DNA of 64,000 bases from Orbus hercynius (GTDB lineage Bacteria > Pseudomonadota > Gammaproteobacteria > Enterobacterales > Orbaceae). Shown piece after piece: positions 38,031 to 49,338 of the stretch. Where the stretch lies: contig NZ_RBWY01000001.1 of the NCBI RefSeq assembly GCF_003634275.1, positions 186,001-250,000 of the forward strand, given 5' to 3'. The translations under genes were made by a program, and so were the position numbers. Position 1 is the first letter of the stretch; each line of letters starts with the position of its first letter. The notes under the pieces are model-generated. The model saw nothing but the letters and a program-made list of their open reading frames with translations. It had not been told where the DNA came from and searched no databases.

Positions 38031-38987
38031 TTAGATATGCGTCAAAATCGCTAAAATCAATGGTGTGGTAAATGAGGATAACACAGTTGAAACCAATAGA
38101 CTTGAGGCAATTTCGGGTTGTAGTAAGTTAAACTGTCTGGACATAATATAGCAGTTAATGGCAATCGACATGGAGCCTAATAGCACAACAACATAGGTTT
38201 CGAGAGTTGGTAAATTCAGTAGTCTTGCTATACCATAAATAACTAACGGTAAAATAGCCAGTTTTAAGACGCAGATTAGCGAACTGACTTTTAAGCCTTC
38301 GCGAATTTTATATTCAGCAAGGCCCATCCCTAGCACGATCAGCGATAGGGGTGCGGCCATATCACCGACCATTTGTGTTGATTTATTGACAAATTGTGGC
38401 AGTGGTACACGGCTATAGTTAACGATAAGGCCGGCTAATATGCCAAGAATCACTGGGTTTTTAAATACACCTTGAATCGCTTTTTTGATGCCGCTCGATG
38501 AGAATTTACCGATTTGCGCAAATTCAATCGAGATCGTTGCCAGCGTCCACAAAATTAATGCGCTAAAAACGACAACGAGTGCCACACTGGGGACTGCCTC
38601 ATCACCGAGTAATGCGCGTACAATCGGTAGACCAACAAAAACATTATTGCTGTATATACCGCCCATTGCAAACATGGTACCTGATGCGCCATCTAATTTG
38701 AAACATTTCGCGGCAATGATCCGCCCTAAAATAAAGACCAACAAGGTACCGCCAAAAAAGGCGAATAGTAGGCGGTAATCCGCGCTAGGCTGCTCAGAGA
38801 AGTGGCTCATGATATGAAACAACATAATGGGAATCGCCACTGAAAAAGTAAATTTTGTTAAGCTATCGGTAACCGTTTTTGGCCATTTTAGTCGCTTAAT
38901 CAATAAAAAACCCAGCAGAATTAAGATAAATAATGGCAGAGTAGAGAGAAACTGAAACCACAATGTTGGTAAAAAGCCCATTTTCAT
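38031..38987 (-). CDS. AEC-family transporter
   Basis: 318 residues with about ten membrane helices in two inverted halves, the auxin-efflux-carrier fold (FTFSVAIPIMLF, YSNNVFVGLPI, MAAPLSLIVLGMGLA, TTPLILAIL). Bacterial members export or import small organic acids such as malate or malonate; E. coli YfdV is a relative. It is a single gene, so the substrate cannot be told. Confidence 0.85.
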   Translation of the reverse strand: MKMGFLPTLWFQFLSTLPLFILILLGFLLIKRLKWPKTVTDSLTKFTFSVAIPIMLFHIMSHFSEQPSADYRLLFAFFGGTLLVFILGRIIAAKCFKLDGASGTMFAMGGIYSNNVFVGLPIVRALLGDEAVPSVALVVVFSALILWTLATISIEFAQIGKFSSSGIKKAIQGVFKNPVILGILAGLIVNYSRVPLPQFVNKSTQMVGDMAAPLSLIVLGMGLAEYKIREGLKVSSLICVLKLAILPLVIYGIARLLNLPTLETYVVVLLGSMSIAINCYIMSRQFNLLQPEIASSLLVSTVLSSFTTPLILAILTHI

Positions 38988-39011
38988 GCCTATTGCTTGT
39001 TATAATTTATT

Positions 39012-39809
39012 TTAGTGATTTTTGTGGTGTTCAGCTTGTTGCTCGCTGCGTGTAAAGACCCATTCGACATCCGTTGAGCGCATCGCATCAAATTGGTAGC
39101 CCGCTAAATTAAATGATTGGATATCGTGAGCTTTGTCTAATTGATGCTTAATAATATAGCGGCTCATTAATCCTCGTGCTCGTTTAGCGTAAAAGCCGAT
39201 AATTTTATAATCGCCTTTATGCTCATCAAGGAATACTGGGCTAATAAGATTACCTTGCAGCTTTTTAAGATTTACGGATTTAAAGTATTCATGAGAAGCT
39301 AGGTTGATTAAGTCTTGATGTGAGTGCTGAGCTAGCGTTTGGTTTAGCACTTCGGTAATGGTATCTCCCCAGAACTGATACAAATTACTATTATGGCCAT
39401 TTTTGAGTTTAGTCCCCATTTCTAAGCGGTAGGGCTGCATCAAATCGAGTGGTTTAAGCACGCCGTATAATCCTGATAAAATACGTAAGTGGTGCTGAGC
39501 AAAGGTAAGATCATCATGGCTGAAATCTTTAACGTGTAAGCCTTCATACACTTCACCATTAAACGCAAAAATAGCTTGGCGCGCATTTTGCGGAGTGAAA
39601 GGGAGTTGCCAGTCTTGAAAACGCTGATAGTTGGTTTCAGCTAATTTTGGGCTGATTTTCATTAAACTGCCGATCTCTTGCGCACTAAGGGATTGGCACG
39701 AAGGAATCAGTTCTGCCGAATGGCTGAGGAGTTCTGGCTGAGTATAGTCACTCGTTTTGACTGACGTTTGATAATCTAATTTTTTGGCTGGAGAAAGAAC
39801 CGTAAGCAT
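39012..39809 (-). CDS. yaaA: peroxide stress protein YaaA
   Basis: 265 residues, DUF328 family; the E. coli protein (258) lowers free iron in peroxide-stressed cells. MLTVLSPAKKLDY, LSGLYGVLKPLDLMQPYRLEMGTKL (start of the family block), and ARGLMSRYI are conserved. Single gene, divergent from yccJ. No OxyR site was recognised. Confidence 0.94.
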   Translation of the reverse strand: MLTVLSPAKKLDYQTSVKTSDYTQPELLSHSAELIPSCQSLSAQEIGSLMKISPKLAETNYQRFQDWQLPFTPQNARQAIFAFNGEVYEGLHVKDFSHDDLTFAQHHLRILSGLYGVLKPLDLMQPYRLEMGTKLKNGHNSNLYQFWGDTITEVLNQTLAQHSHQDLINLASHEYFKSVNLKKLQGNLISPVFLDEHKGDYKIIGFYAKRARGLMSRYIIKHQLDKAHDIQSFNLAGYQFDAMRSTDVEWVFTRSEQQAEHHKNH

Positions 39810-39929
39810 GATTTTTTCCTATGGTATTGAAAAGAAAATAAGATGTAAATTAGCACTATTCTACCTCGTAAATTTTGATTTTAAGAGTATTATTTAAAAC
39901 GTAAGCTAACTTAAATAAGGAGAAATACG

Positions 39930-40157
39930 ATGAATTCAACTAAAAAAGAGCTACACCAAATCAAAGCATGGGCTTCTTTACGTCAAACTTCAATTGAAAT
40001 TGCTGAGGCTATTTTTGAATTAGCCAAGCATGATGAAGCGTTAGCTGAGAAAATTTGGCAAGAGGGCAGTGATGAAGTTTTACCGCTTGCTTTTGCTAAA
40101 ACCGAGGCTGATCAATTATTTTGGGGCGAGCAGATGATTGAACGTAAAAACGTATAA
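39930..40157 (+). CDS. yccJ: YccJ-family small protein
   Basis: 75 residues, the same length as E. coli YccJ: shared blocks are [41 protein letters not shown] and FWGEQ-x-IERKNV, so identity is certain, though the function is not known. In E. coli it follows wrbA; here it precedes rnz by 13 bases. AAGGAG provides the ribosome site. Confidence 0.92.
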   Translation: MNSTKKELHQIKAWASLRQTSIEIAEAIFELAKHDEALAEKIWQEGSDEVLPLAFAKTEADQLFWGEQMIERKNV

Positions 40158-40170
40158 TTGAACTGCGGCA

Positions 40171-41091
40171 ATGAAATTAATTTTCCTCGGTACCAGTGCC
40201 GGTACAGTCACCAGCGAGCGTAATGTATCAGCATTGGCATTAGATTTGATCAAAGAGCGTAATGCGATATGGTTATTTGATTGCGGAGAGGCTACTCAGC
40301 ATCAAATGATGAAGGCAAAAATCAGTTTAGCCAAACTTGAAAAAATTTTTATTACCCATTTACATGGTGATCATCTTTTTGGTTTGCCGGGCGTTTTAAC
40401 CACCCGTTCCCTAATGCAAAATATGTCACCGATGACGCTTTATGGGCCAAAAGGCATTAAGCAGTTTATTGACACGGTGATAAATATTAGTTCTTCCTGG
40501 CTCACTTATCCACTTGAGATTATTGAGATTGAACAGCCGATGGTTTTATTTGACGATGGGCAATTTCGCGTCAATTGTGCCGCCCTTAGCCATCGGGTGC
40601 CTTGCTTTGGTTACCGTATTGTTGAGCATGATGTTAGCAATAAGCTTGATGTAGCGAAACTCAGTCAACAGGGCATTGAGGCCGGCACTTACTATGCCGA
40701 CCTTAAACGGGGCAAGACCGTGACACTTGACGATGGACGAGTGATTGATGGTAAAGCATATTGGGGTGAGGTGAAGCTTGGTCGCAAACTGGCTATTTTA
40801 GGTGATACCATTCCCTGTGATGCCGCGATTGAACTGGCTCATGAGGTTGATGTGTTAGTCCATGAAGCAACTCAAAAACATGAGTTACAAGACAAAGCTA
40901 ACTCGCGTGGGCATTCGACTACGATTGAAGCCGCCAATATTGCCCGACAAAGTCAGGCTAAAAAACTGATTATTACGCACATTAGTCCTCGATACCGTTT
41001 AACTGATAACCCATCAATTATCGCACAATGCCGGCAAGTTTTTGCCAACAGTGAAATTGCGACCGATTTTTATCAAGTCGAGATTGAATAA
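40171..41091 (+). CDS. rnz: ribonuclease Z / RNase BN
   Basis: A metallo-beta-lactamase fold nuclease that trims tRNA 3' ends. 306 residues (E. coli ElaC 305). Zinc ligands lie in THLHGDHLFGLPG (HxHxDH, near 62-68), LSHRVPCFGYR, GDTIPCD and ITHISPRY; the tRNA-binding flexible arm is around 155-200. All tRNAs in this window encode CCA, so its work here would be exonucleolytic trimming or precursor turnover. Confidence 0.95.
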   Translation: MKLIFLGTSAGTVTSERNVSALALDLIKERNAIWLFDCGEATQHQMMKAKISLAKLEKIFITHLHGDHLFGLPGVLTTRSLMQNMSPMTLYGPKGIKQFIDTVINISSSWLTYPLEIIEIEQPMVLFDDGQFRVNCAALSHRVPCFGYRIVEHDVSNKLDVAKLSQQGIEAGTYYADLKRGKTVTLDDGRVIDGKAYWGEVKLGRKLAILGDTIPCDAAIELAHEVDVLVHEATQKHELQDKANSRGHSTTIEAANIARQSQAKKLIITHISPRYRLTDNPSIIAQCRQVFANSEIATDFYQVEIE

Positions 41092-41098
41092 GGCAGTT

Positions 41099-41150
41099 CG
41101 AGTGAGAATAATGGTCATTATGCGACCCGTTAAAGCTCACTCGCTGCTTT
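41099..41150 (+). terminator. terminator-like hairpin after rnz
   Basis: Outer arms CGAGTGAG and CTCACTCG with inner ATAATG/CATTAT are followed by CTGCTTTTTAT, starting 8 bases after the rnz stop. Confidence 0.6.
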
Positions 41151-41403
41151 TTATCCCCGCACTATTTGTACGCATGAATGGCGCCTAATCCCCTGCAAAT
41201 AATCCTCAATAATAACAATACAATTTTACGGTAATTTGTTATATAATCGACAATATTTTGCTCTGTCGCACTATATGTTGTGTTTAGGGCTGTGTGGATA
41301 ATGTCGATTTTATACCCGTAATGCGTAAAACGATAACTAAAATAAACATGATGGGCACACGATAAATTCGAAATTATATTGATTCGTATTGGAAAGGATA
41401 ACT
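41151..41403. other. promoter region of mukFEB, no gene seen
   Basis: Between the rnz terminator and mukF lie about 250 AT-rich bases without a coding-like frame. TATAAT at 41242-41247 is a candidate -10 but has no good -35. In E. coli the SAM-dependent methyltransferase gene cmoM (smtA) occupies this place before mukF; no trace of it remains. Confidence 0.45.
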
Positions 41404-42726
41404 ATGACTGATTTTTCCCAATCAGTGCCAGAACTGGTCGCTTGGGCAAAAAAGAATGATTTCTCTATTTCGTTACCATCAGAACGGTTGGCATTTTTGC
41501 TCGCTGTTGCGGCCTTAAATGGTGAACGCTTTGATGGTGAAATGAGTGAAGCGGAGTTGGTTGACGCTTTTCGTCATGTCAGTAAAATTTTTGCACAAAG
41601 TCAGGATACGATTGCTGTTAGAGCCAATAACGCAATTAATGATTTAGTCCGTCAACGGCTGATTAACCGATTTACTAGCGAAATGACCGATGGTCTGGCA
41701 ATCTATCGTTTAACACCTCTTGGTATTGGCATTACCGATTATTATATTCGTCAACGCGAATTTTCATCGTTACGTCTCTCAATTCAGCTCTCGATTGTAG
41801 CGCAAGAGCTAAAACGCGCGGCGGATGCTGCTATTGAAGGCGGTGATGAGTTACATTGGCACCGTAATGTGTTTGCGCCACTGAAATATTCTGTTGCTGA
41901 AATATTTGATAGCATTGATATGACGCAGCGTATTATGGATGAGCAGCAAACCGAGGTTAAGCAAAATATTGCTGCGCTATTAAGCCAAGATTGGCAGTCA
42001 GCGATTACCAGCTGTGAAGGGCTATTATCTGAAACGTCCGGTGCACTGCGTGAATTGCAAGATACCCTTGAAGCCGCTGGTGACAAATTACAAGCCAGTT
42101 TACTCTTGATTCAAGAAGCGACGATTAATGATCCTTCGCTTGATAAAGTGAGTAATGTGGTGATTGATTTACAGACTAAACTTGATCGCATTATGGGTTG
42201 GGGTCAGCAAACAATTGATCTGTGGATTGGTTATGACCGTCATGTTCATAAGTTTATTCGAACGGCGATTGATTTAGATAAAAACCGCGTTTTCTCTCAG
42301 CGTTTACGGCGGTCTATCCAAACCTATTTTGATTTACCTTGGACACTCACTTTTGCGAATGCCGAGCGTTTACTTGATATGCGCGATGAAGAGTTGGCAC
42401 TGCATGACACCGATGTGACAGGCGAATTACCCGCTGAACTCGAATTTGAGGATATTGAACAGATTCAAGCACACATTATTGCCCATATTGAACAAAATCT
42501 GCGGGTATTTAAAGAGCACAAACGTCCGCTGGATATGGGAACATCAATTCGCAGCTATTTAGCACAATTCCCTCGTGAACAACATTTTGATGTGGCACGT
42601 TTATTTATTGATCAAGCGATTCGTCTAGGAATTGCTGATGCTGATTTGGCTGGCATACCGGCTCAATGGCAACCAATTAACGATTATGGAGCTAAGGTAC
42701 AAGCACATGTCATCAATTCATACTGA
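41404..42726 (+). CDS. mukF: chromosome partition protein MukF (kleisin)
   Basis: MukF bridges the heads of a MukB dimer and binds MukE, forming the condensin that folds and segregates the chromosome. 440 residues, exactly the E. coli length: N-terminal winged helix ([19 protein letters not shown]), helical middle, C-terminal winged helix. ATG 41404 with GGAAAGGA before it is chosen over an upstream TTG. mukE begins inside its last 20 bases. Confidence 0.96.
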   Translation: MTDFSQSVPELVAWAKKNDFSISLPSERLAFLLAVAALNGERFDGEMSEAELVDAFRHVSKIFAQSQDTIAVRANNAINDLVRQRLINRFTSEMTDGLAIYRLTPLGIGITDYYIRQREFSSLRLSIQLSIVAQELKRAADAAIEGGDELHWHRNVFAPLKYSVAEIFDSIDMTQRIMDEQQTEVKQNIAALLSQDWQSAITSCEGLLSETSGALRELQDTLEAAGDKLQASLLLIQEATINDPSLDKVSNVVIDLQTKLDRIMGWGQQTIDLWIGYDRHVHKFIRTAIDLDKNRVFSQRLRRSIQTYFDLPWTLTFANAERLLDMRDEELALHDTDVTGELPAELEFEDIEQIQAHIIAHIEQNLRVFKEHKRPLDMGTSIRSYLAQFPREQHFDVARLFIDQAIRLGIADADLAGIPAQWQPINDYGAKVQAHVINSY

Positions 42727-43492
42727 AAACGATTTTGAACTTGAGAATAGTTCGGCACTTAACGATGTAATGGATCGTATTGCTGGCGCATCTCAAGCAG
42801 CGTTAGACAAATATATGCCAGTTAAGCTGGCGCAGGCAATTGCCAACCCTCTTTTTCCTGAACTTGATAGCCTACTACGTAGTGGGCGCCATATCGGTTT
42901 AGATGAGCTGGATAATCATGCGTTTTTAATGGATTATCAGCGTGAACTTGAACAATTTTATGGTCGTTATAATGTTGAGCTGATTCGTGCACCGGAAGGT
43001 TTTTTCTACTTACGTCCGCGTTCAACTACCTTTATTCCGCGTTCAGTTTTATCTGAACTCGACATGCTAGTTGGTAAGGTTCTGTGTTATTTGTACCTGA
43101 GCCCAGAGCGATTGGCACACGAAGGTATTTTTACCTTGCAAGATCTGCATGAAGAATTGATGTCTTTAGCCGATGAAAACAAGCTGCTCAAGCTAGTTAA
43201 TCAGCGCTCAACGGGGTCGGATTTAGATAAGCAAAAGCTGTATGATAAAGTGAAAACGTCTTTAAATCGTTTACGCCGTTTGGGTATGGTGTTTTTCCTA
43301 ATCGGTAACGACAGCAGTAAGTTTCGCATTAATGAAGCCATTTTTCGTTTTGGTGCTGACGTTCGAAGTAGCGATGATATGCAAGAAGCACAACTGCGTT
43401 TAATTCGTGATGGTGAGGCGATGAGTGTTGAATCAGCATTATCGTTAGCCGACAGTGAAGATAATGATGTTAATGAGGAGATAGAGGAATAG
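42707..43492 (+). CDS. mukE: chromosome partition protein MukE
   Basis: MukE is the kite-type subunit of MukBEF. From [17 protein letters not shown] onward it tracks E. coli MukE ([36 protein letters not shown]). It has 261 residues against 234, mainly because about 25 extra residues, rich in acidic and polar side chains, precede the core. AAGG upstream of the ATG at 42707, inside mukF, supports this start. mukB follows two bases after the stop. Confidence 0.95.
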   Translation: MSSIHTENDFELENSSALNDVMDRIAGASQAALDKYMPVKLAQAIANPLFPELDSLLRSGRHIGLDELDNHAFLMDYQRELEQFYGRYNVELIRAPEGFFYLRPRSTTFIPRSVLSELDMLVGKVLCYLYLSPERLAHEGIFTLQDLHEELMSLADENKLLKLVNQRSTGSDLDKQKLYDKVKTSLNRLRRLGMVFFLIGNDSSKFRINEAIFRFGADVRSSDDMQEAQLRLIRDGEAMSVESALSLADSEDNDVNEEIEE

Positions 43493-43494
43493 TT

Positions 43495-46400
43495 ATGATA
43501 AGTCACGGAAAATTTCACTCATTAACCCTAGTTAACTGGAACGGTTTTTTTGCTCGTACTTTTGAGCTTGATGCACTGGTGACAACATTATCAGGTGGTA
43601 ATGGTGCCGGTAAATCAACCACGATGGCGGCATTTGTTACCGCCTTGATTCCCGATTTAACTTTACTACATTTTAGAAATACCACCGAAGCCGGCGCAAC
43701 GGGTGGTTCTCGTGATAAAGGTTTACACGGTAAGCTTCGCCCCGGCACCTGTTATTCATTACTTGATGTCATTAATTCGCGTAATCAACGGATTATTTGT
43801 GGGGTGCGATTACAGCAAATTGCCGGTCGCGATAAAAAAGTCGATATTAAGCCGTTTATTATTCAGGGCGTTGAAAACAGTATTGCGCCAACTGATCTCG
43901 TTACTGAGCGTTTGAATGATCGTCAAGCACGTATCTTATCTTTAGCTGAGCTGAAAGATAAGCTTGAAAGCTTAGATGGCGTTGTTTTTAAACAATTTAA
44001 CTCAATTAGTGATTACCATTCGGTAATGTTTGATTTTGGTGTGTTGCCAAAACGTTTACGTTCATCCTCTGATCGGAGTAAATATTATCGTTTAATTGAA
44101 GCGTCATTATACGGCGGGATTTCAAGTGCGATTACGCGTTCTTTGCGCGATTATTTACTACCGGAAAACAGTGGCGTGCGTAAGGCATTTCAGGATATGG
44201 AAGCCGCATTACGCGAAAACCGCATGACGCTTGAAGCGATTCGTGTTACTCAATCTGATCGTGATTTATTTAAGCATTTAATTACTGAGTCAACTAATTA
44301 TGTGGCGTCCGATTACATGCGCCATTCGAATGAAAGACGTGTGCATATTGAATCCGTATTAGGCCTGCGTCGTGATTTGTTTAAGATCAAACAGCAGTTA
44401 GTCGATAATCAATATCGCCATATTGAGATGGCAAAAGAGCTACAAGAAAACAGCGAAGCACAAGCTGGATTAGAAATGGATTATCAGTCGGCTAATGATC
44501 ATTTGAATCTGGTTCAAACAGCATTTAGGCAGCAAGAAAAAATTGATCATTACCAAATTGATATTGATGAACTCAATGAAAAACTGACTGAGCAAGCTGA
44601 GATTGTTGAGCAAGCTAATGAGCAGTATTTAACCTATCAAGAGCATGCAGAGTCAACTGAGCAAGAAGTGGATGAGATTAAAACCCAACTTGCTGATTAC
44701 CAACAAGCACTTGATGTACAGCAAACGCGTGCGATTCAATATCAGCAAGCTTTGCAAGCACTTGAAAATGCTAAAAAATTATGTCAACTGCCGACATTAA
44801 ACGCCGATGAGGCCGATGATCATCTGGCAATTTTTGCGGAAAGAGAAGCTGAAATCACGGAGACGGTGCTACAACTTGAGCAAAAATTGAGCGTTGCTGA
44901 TGCTGCGGTGAATCAATTTGAGCGAGCATATCAACTGGTGGTTAAATTAGTTGGTGAGGTAACGCGTAGTGATGCCTGGCAAGCTGCACGCGATGCATTA
45001 AAAGCATGGCCATCACAGAGCTACCAAGCACAGCGTGTTAATCAAATACAATTACAACTTGATGAACTTGAACAGCGTTTCTTTGAGCAAAAAGAAGCGC
45101 AAGAATTACTCAATCAATTTTGCAAACGTCTTGGCCGTAAAGTCGAGTATGATGAACTTGATGAACTCAAACAAACCTTAGAGGCAACGCTTGATGAAAA
45201 TGCGGCGATGGCGAGTGAATCGAGTGAAAAACGCATCGCGATTAGGCAAGAACTTGAGCAGATTGAGCATAAAATTACTGATTATAGGCAAAAAGCCCCG
45301 AGTTGGTTAAAAGCGCAAGATGCCCTTATCGCTCTATGCGAGCAAGTGGATGCGCCACTAAGCTCAAGTCAGCAAGTGACTGAATATATGCAAAAGTTAC
45401 TTGAGCAAGAACGTCAGTATACGGTTGAACGCGATCGCGTGGTTGGCCGGCGTGATAAGCTCGATGAATTAATCACGCAGTTGAATCAGCCAAACGGCGC
45501 TGATGATAGCCGTTTAAGTACATTGGCCGAGCGATTTAATGGTGTCTTGTTATCGGAAATTTACGAAGATGTCACCATTGATGATGCGCCGTTCTTCTCG
45601 GCACTGTATGGTCCATCGAGACAAGCAATTGTGGTTCCTGATTTATCATTGGTGAAAGCGCAGTTAGATCATTTAGAAGACTGCCCAGATGATCTCTATT
45701 TTATCGAAGGGGATCCATCATCATTTGATGATAGTGTATTTGAAAGTGAAGAACTGACGAATGCGGTGTTAGTTAAAGCCGGTGATCGGCAGTGGCGTTA
45801 TTCGCGTTTTCCACAAGTGCCATTATTTGGCCGCGCCGCCCGCGAGAAGCATCTTGACAAGCTTACTCATGAACGTGATGAGCTGCATGAACGTTATGCT
45901 AACTTATCGTTTGATTTGCAAAAAGTCCAACGCATTGAGCAAAATTTTAGTCAATTTATCGGTCAATACTTAGGGATTGCTTTTGAGATAGATCCAGAAG
46001 CAGAAAGCCAAAAACTGTCGGTAAGACGTAATGAAATTGAGCGCGCACTCAATTCCCAGCAAATGGTTGATAAGCAAAACCAGCAACAGGTTAATGAGTT
46101 AAAAGAGCAATTAACCTTACTCAATAAATTAACTGCACATTTACATTTACTAGCCGATGATGATTTAGCTGATCGGGTTGATGAACTGCGTGAGCAGCTT
46201 CACTGGGCACAAGATGCGGCAAATTATGTCAATAAAAACCAAAAAGTGATTACAGAGCTTGAACCCCTTGTTGCGGTGTTGCAAAGTGATCCTGAGCAAA
46301 ATGAGAGTTTACAGCAGCAGTATCATGACATTAAGTTAAAACAACGGGAAGTGAAGCAAAAAGTTTTTGCCTTAACGGAAGTGTTACAGCGGCGTGCGCA

Positions 46401-47901
46401 CTTTAGCTATACTGATTCACAAGCGATGGTGGGTGATAATTCCGATCTTAATGATAAGTTACGTAAGCGACTTGATAGTGTTGAAAAAGCTCGTACGGAA
46501 GCACGCGCTAAAATGCGTCAATACCAAGAACAGTATAATCAGTATAACCAAACATTTGCTTCACTCAAAAGTGCATTTGAAACAAAACGCGATATGCTCA
46601 GTGATTTGAAAAAAGAGCTTGAGCAAATCGGCGTTAAAGCTGACGCCATAACCGAAGAGCGCGCACGGTTACGTCGTGATGAAATGCATCAGAAAGTAAA
46701 CCAAAACCGACAAATTTGCACTTCATTAGAAAAACAATTAGTGATGTGTGAAAACGAAATGACGCAGTTACAAAAGAGATTGCGTCAAGTCGAAAAAGAC
46801 TACCAAACCCTGCGCGAACAAGTGGTACAAGCTAAAGTGGGTTGGTGCTTGGTGCTGCGCTTGGTGAAAGATAATCGAGTGGAACGCCGTTTACACCGCC
46901 GCGAGCTTGCTTATTTAAATGCTGATGAACTACGTTCGATGTCGGATAAAGCGTTAGGGTCTTTACGACTTGCGGTTGCCGATAATGAGCATTTACGCGA
47001 CGTGTTACGTTTGTCTGAAGATCCAAAACGACCTGAGCGTAAGATTCAATTTTATATTGCGGTTTATCACCATTTACGTGAACGTATTAGGCAAGATATT
47101 GTTAAGACTGATGATCCAATTGAAGCAATTGAGCAAATGGAAATTGAATTATCTCGGTTAACCGAAGAACTGACCTCGCGTGAACAGCAATTGGCTATTA
47201 GCTCGAAAAGCGTGGCAAATATTATTCGTAAAACCATCCAACGTGAGCAAAATCGTATTCGTATGCTAAATCAGGGCTTACAGTCGGTTGCATTTGGTCA
47301 GGTTAACGGCGTACGTTTAAATGTTAACATTCGTCAAGCGCATGCGACGTTATTAAGTGCGCTTGCTGAACAACATGATGAATATCAAGATCTATTTGAT
47401 AATAACCGGATTACCTTTTCGGAAGCATTAGCTAAATTGTATCAACGACTTAATCCACATATTGATACCGGCCAACGTACTGCGCAAACTATCGGTGAAG
47501 AGCTGTTAGATTACCGTAATTATCTAGAACTCGATGTTGAGGTTAATCGTGGCGCAGATGGCTGGCTGAGAGCGGAAAGTGGTGCATTATCGACTGGTGA
47601 AGCAATTGGTACCGGGATGTCTATTTTATTAATGGTTATCCAAAGCTGGGAAGAAGAGTCAAAACGTCTACGCAGTAAAGATATTGTGCCATGTCGATTA
47701 CTATTCCTTGATGAGGCGGCTCGTTTGGATGCCAAATCGATTGCGACATTATTTGAACTGTGTGACAAGTTAGCGATGCAGCTCATTATTGCAGCGCCAG
47801 AAAACATTAGCCCAGAGAAAGGCACCACCTATAAGCTTGTGCGAAAAGTGGTCAATAATAATGAATTCGTTCATGTTGTTGGCTTAAAAGGATTTGCTTA
47901 G
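43495..47901 (+). CDS. mukB: chromosome partition protein MukB (SMC-like ATPase)
   Basis: MukB is the large motor of the MukBEF condensin. 1468 residues (E. coli 1486): head with Walker [10 protein letters not shown] (about 34-42), two long coiled coils separated by a hinge near 650-780, and C-terminal head with signature [10 protein letters not shown] and Walker [25 protein letters not shown] in the mukE end gives a strong ribosome site. Transcript ends at the terminator shared with modC. Confidence 0.98.
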   Translation: MISHGKFHSLTLVNWNGFFARTFELDALVTTLSGGNGAGKSTTMAAFVTALIPDLTLLHFRNTTEAGATGGSRDKGLHGKLRPGTCYSLLDVINSRNQRIICGVRLQQIAGRDKKVDIKPFIIQGVENSIAPTDLVTERLNDRQARILSLAELKDKLESLDGVVFKQFNSISDYHSVMFDFGVLPKRLRSSSDRSKYYRLIEASLYGGISSAITRSLRDYLLPENSGVRKAFQDMEAALRENRMTLEAIRVTQSDRDLFKHLITESTNYVASDYMRHSNERRVHIESVLGLRRDLFKIKQQLVDNQYRHIEMAKELQENSEAQAGLEMDYQSANDHLNLVQTAFRQQEKIDHYQIDIDELNEKLTEQAEIVEQANEQYLTYQEHAESTEQEVDEIKTQLADYQQALDVQQTRAIQYQQALQALENAKKLCQLPTLNADEADDHLAIFAEREAEITETVLQLEQKLSVADAAVNQFERAYQLVVKLVGEVTRSDAWQAARDALKAWPSQSYQAQRVNQIQLQLDELEQRFFEQKEAQELLNQFCKRLGRKVEYDELDELKQTLEATLDENAAMASESSEKRIAIRQELEQIEHKITDYRQKAPSWLKAQDALIALCEQVDAPLSSSQQVTEYMQKLLEQERQYTVERDRVVGRRDKLDELITQLNQPNGADDSRLSTLAERFNGVLLSEIYEDVTIDDAPFFSALYGPSRQAIVVPDLSLVKAQLDHLEDCPDDLYFIEGDPSSFDDSVFESEELTNAVLVKAGDRQWRYSRFPQVPLFGRAAREKHLDKLTHERDELHERYANLSFDLQKVQRIEQNFSQFIGQYLGIAFEIDPEAESQKLSVRRNEIERALNSQQMVDKQNQQQVNELKEQLTLLNKLTAHLHLLADDDLADRVDELREQLHWAQDAANYVNKNQKVITELEPLVAVLQSDPEQNESLQQQYHDIKLKQREVKQKVFALTEVLQRRAHFSYTDSQAMVGDNSDLNDKLRKRLDSVEKARTEARAKMRQYQEQYNQYNQTFASLKSAFETKRDMLSDLKKELEQIGVKADAITEERARLRRDEMHQKVNQNRQICTSLEKQLVMCENEMTQLQKRLRQVEKDYQTLREQVVQAKVGWCLVLRLVKDNRVERRLHRRELAYLNADELRSMSDKALGSLRLAVADNEHLRDVLRLSEDPKRPERKIQFYIAVYHHLRERIRQDIVKTDDPIEAIEQMEIELSRLTEELTSREQQLAISSKSVANIIRKTIQREQNRIRMLNQGLQSVAFGQVNGVRLNVNIRQAHATLLSALAEQHDEYQDLFDNNRITFSEALAKLYQRLNPHIDTGQRTAQTIGEELLDYRNYLELDVEVNRGADGWLRAESGALSTGEAIGTGMSILLMVIQSWEEESKRLRSKDIVPCRLLFLDEAARLDAKSIATLFELCDKLAMQLIIAAPENISPEKGTTYKLVRKVVNNNEFVHVVGLKGFA

Positions 47902-47928
47902 CAGGGGGTTATCTTTGCGTTAGTGAAA

Positions 47929-47957
47929 TAAAAAACGGGATAATTATCCCGTTTTTT
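47929..47957. terminator. bidirectional terminator between mukB and modC
   Basis: Eleven-base arms AAAAACGGGAT and ATCCCGTTTTT around a 4-base loop give a GC core with U runs on both strands. It starts about 30 bases after mukB and only 8 bases after modC. Confidence 0.92.
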
Positions 47958-47964
47958 GATCTGA

Positions 47965-48645
47965 CTATAACCAATGCTGTAAATAGTCACTTTGCAAGAT
48001 CGCGTCTGTCTCGCCATAATCATACAGTTTGCCTTGATCAATAATAGCAACATTATTAGCGAGTTTTTTGACCTCATTAATGTTATGAGTGACATAAATA
48101 ATGGGGATATTGATTTCATTAACTAAATGTTGAATATAATGAATCAACTCTTTTTTTCTTGGCATATCTAGCGCGGATAGTGGTTCATCCATTAATAGCA
48201 ATTGCGGGTTAGTCAAGAGTGCTCGGCCAATGGCGACGCGCTGCTTTTCTCCCCCTGATAGCATTGCTGGGTAGCGGTGCAGTAAGTGGCTAATATTGAG
48301 CACTTGAATAATTTCATCAAATCTTGTTACCATCGCTTTGTGTAAGCCATAATGTAAATTTTTACGTACGGTATAGTGCGGGAAAAGAAGCGGATCTTGA
48401 AAGACCGTACCAATATGGCGCCGCTGAGCGGGAACAAATTGATTGCTTGTGGTATCAACTAAAGTTGTATCATTCAGTTTAATGATGCCGTTATCGGGTT
48501 GGAGTAAACCATTAAGTAAATTGATTAGCGTTGATTTTCCTGAACCAGAGACGCCTAAGATAGCGGTAATGCCCTGACATGTAATTTCTTGATTAAATGC
48601 AAAGGTAAAAGAGGACAATGTTTTAGTCACATTAATCTGTAGCAT
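47965..48645 (-). CDS. modC: molybdate ABC transporter ATP-binding protein ModC, short form
   Basis: ATPase driving ModB. Walker [10 protein letters not shown] near 31, signature LSGGEKQR near 132, Walker B LLLMDEP near 153 and the H-loop in YVTHN are all present, so the motor looks functional. It ends at 226 residues, whereas E. coli ModC has 352 with a C-terminal molybdate-binding TOBE domain. The terminator lies 8 bases after the stop, so there is no decayed TOBE remnant. Last gene of modABC. Confidence 0.88.
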   Translation of the reverse strand: MLQINVTKTLSSFTFAFNQEITCQGITAILGVSGSGKSTLINLLNGLLQPDNGIIKLNDTTLVDTTSNQFVPAQRRHIGTVFQDPLLFPHYTVRKNLHYGLHKAMVTRFDEIIQVLNISHLLHRYPAMLSGGEKQRVAIGRALLTNPQLLLMDEPLSALDMPRKKELIHYIQHLVNEINIPIIYVTHNINEVKKLANNVAIIDQGKLYDYGETDAILQSDYLQHWL

Positions 48646-48648
48646 GAT

Positions 48649-49338
48649 TTATCCCGCCAGTTTCTTTTTGTGCCAGCGGTTTAACCATTCTGAAATGATT
48701 AACGCGATGAATGCTAACACGATCGAGATAATACACAGTCGCATTGCTGCATTTTCACCATTAGGAATCTGTAGCAGTGTATACATCGCTAAGGGAATCG
48801 TTCTGGTTTCTCCCTCAATATTTGACACGAAGGTGATGGTTGCACCAAATTCGCCAAGGCAGCGAGCAAAGCCGAGTACAATACCCATTAAAATGCCAGG
48901 GAAAGCAAGCGGTAACGTAATGGTTAAAAATACACGGACTCTGTTCGCGCCCAAGGTTCTGGCGACATTTTCTAAACGAAGATCAATCGACTCAATGGCC
49001 AATCGAATCGATCGAACAACCAGTGGAAAGGCAACAACAGCTGATGCCAATGCGGCGCCTTGCCAGTCTAAACTAAAACTGAGTCCTAAATTTTGGTATA
49101 ACCACTGACCAATAATGCCTTTCCTGCCCATCGTCATGAGCAGGAGGTAGCCAAGCGCAACGGGGGGTAAAACCAATGGCAGGTGAATCACGCTGTCAAA
49201 TAACGATTTACCCCAAAAGTTACAACGAGCAAGTAACCAGGCCGCTAAGATAGCAATAGGTAAACTAAATACAACAGCAACGCCGGCAATTTTTAAACTA
49301 AGTAGCAATACCTGCCACTCATATTGCGTTAAGATCAT
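48649..49338 (-). CDS. modB: molybdate ABC transporter permease ModB
   Basis: 229 residues with five membrane helices, full length for ModB. The coupling-helix motif appears as ENVARTLGANRVRVFLTITLPLAFPG, and FARCLGEFGATITFVSNIEGETRTIPLAMY is typical of ModB. Its start overlaps the modA stop by four bases (ATGA) and modC follows 3 bases after its stop. Confidence 0.96.
   Translation of the reverse strand: MILTQYEWQVLLLSLKIAGVAVVFSLPIAILAAWLLARCNFWGKSLFDSVIHLPLVLPPVALGYLLLMTMGRKGIIGQWLYQNLGLSFSLDWQGAALASAVVAFPLVVRSIRLAIESIDLRLENVARTLGANRVRVFLTITLPLAFPGILMGIVLGFARCLGEFGATITFVSNIEGETRTIPLAMYTLLQIPNGENAAMRLCIISIVLAFIALIISEWLNRWHKKKLAG

Noticed and set aside
46832-47828. Antisense frames within mukB
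   Set aside because: They mirror the mukB codon pattern and lack ribosome sites and known motifs.
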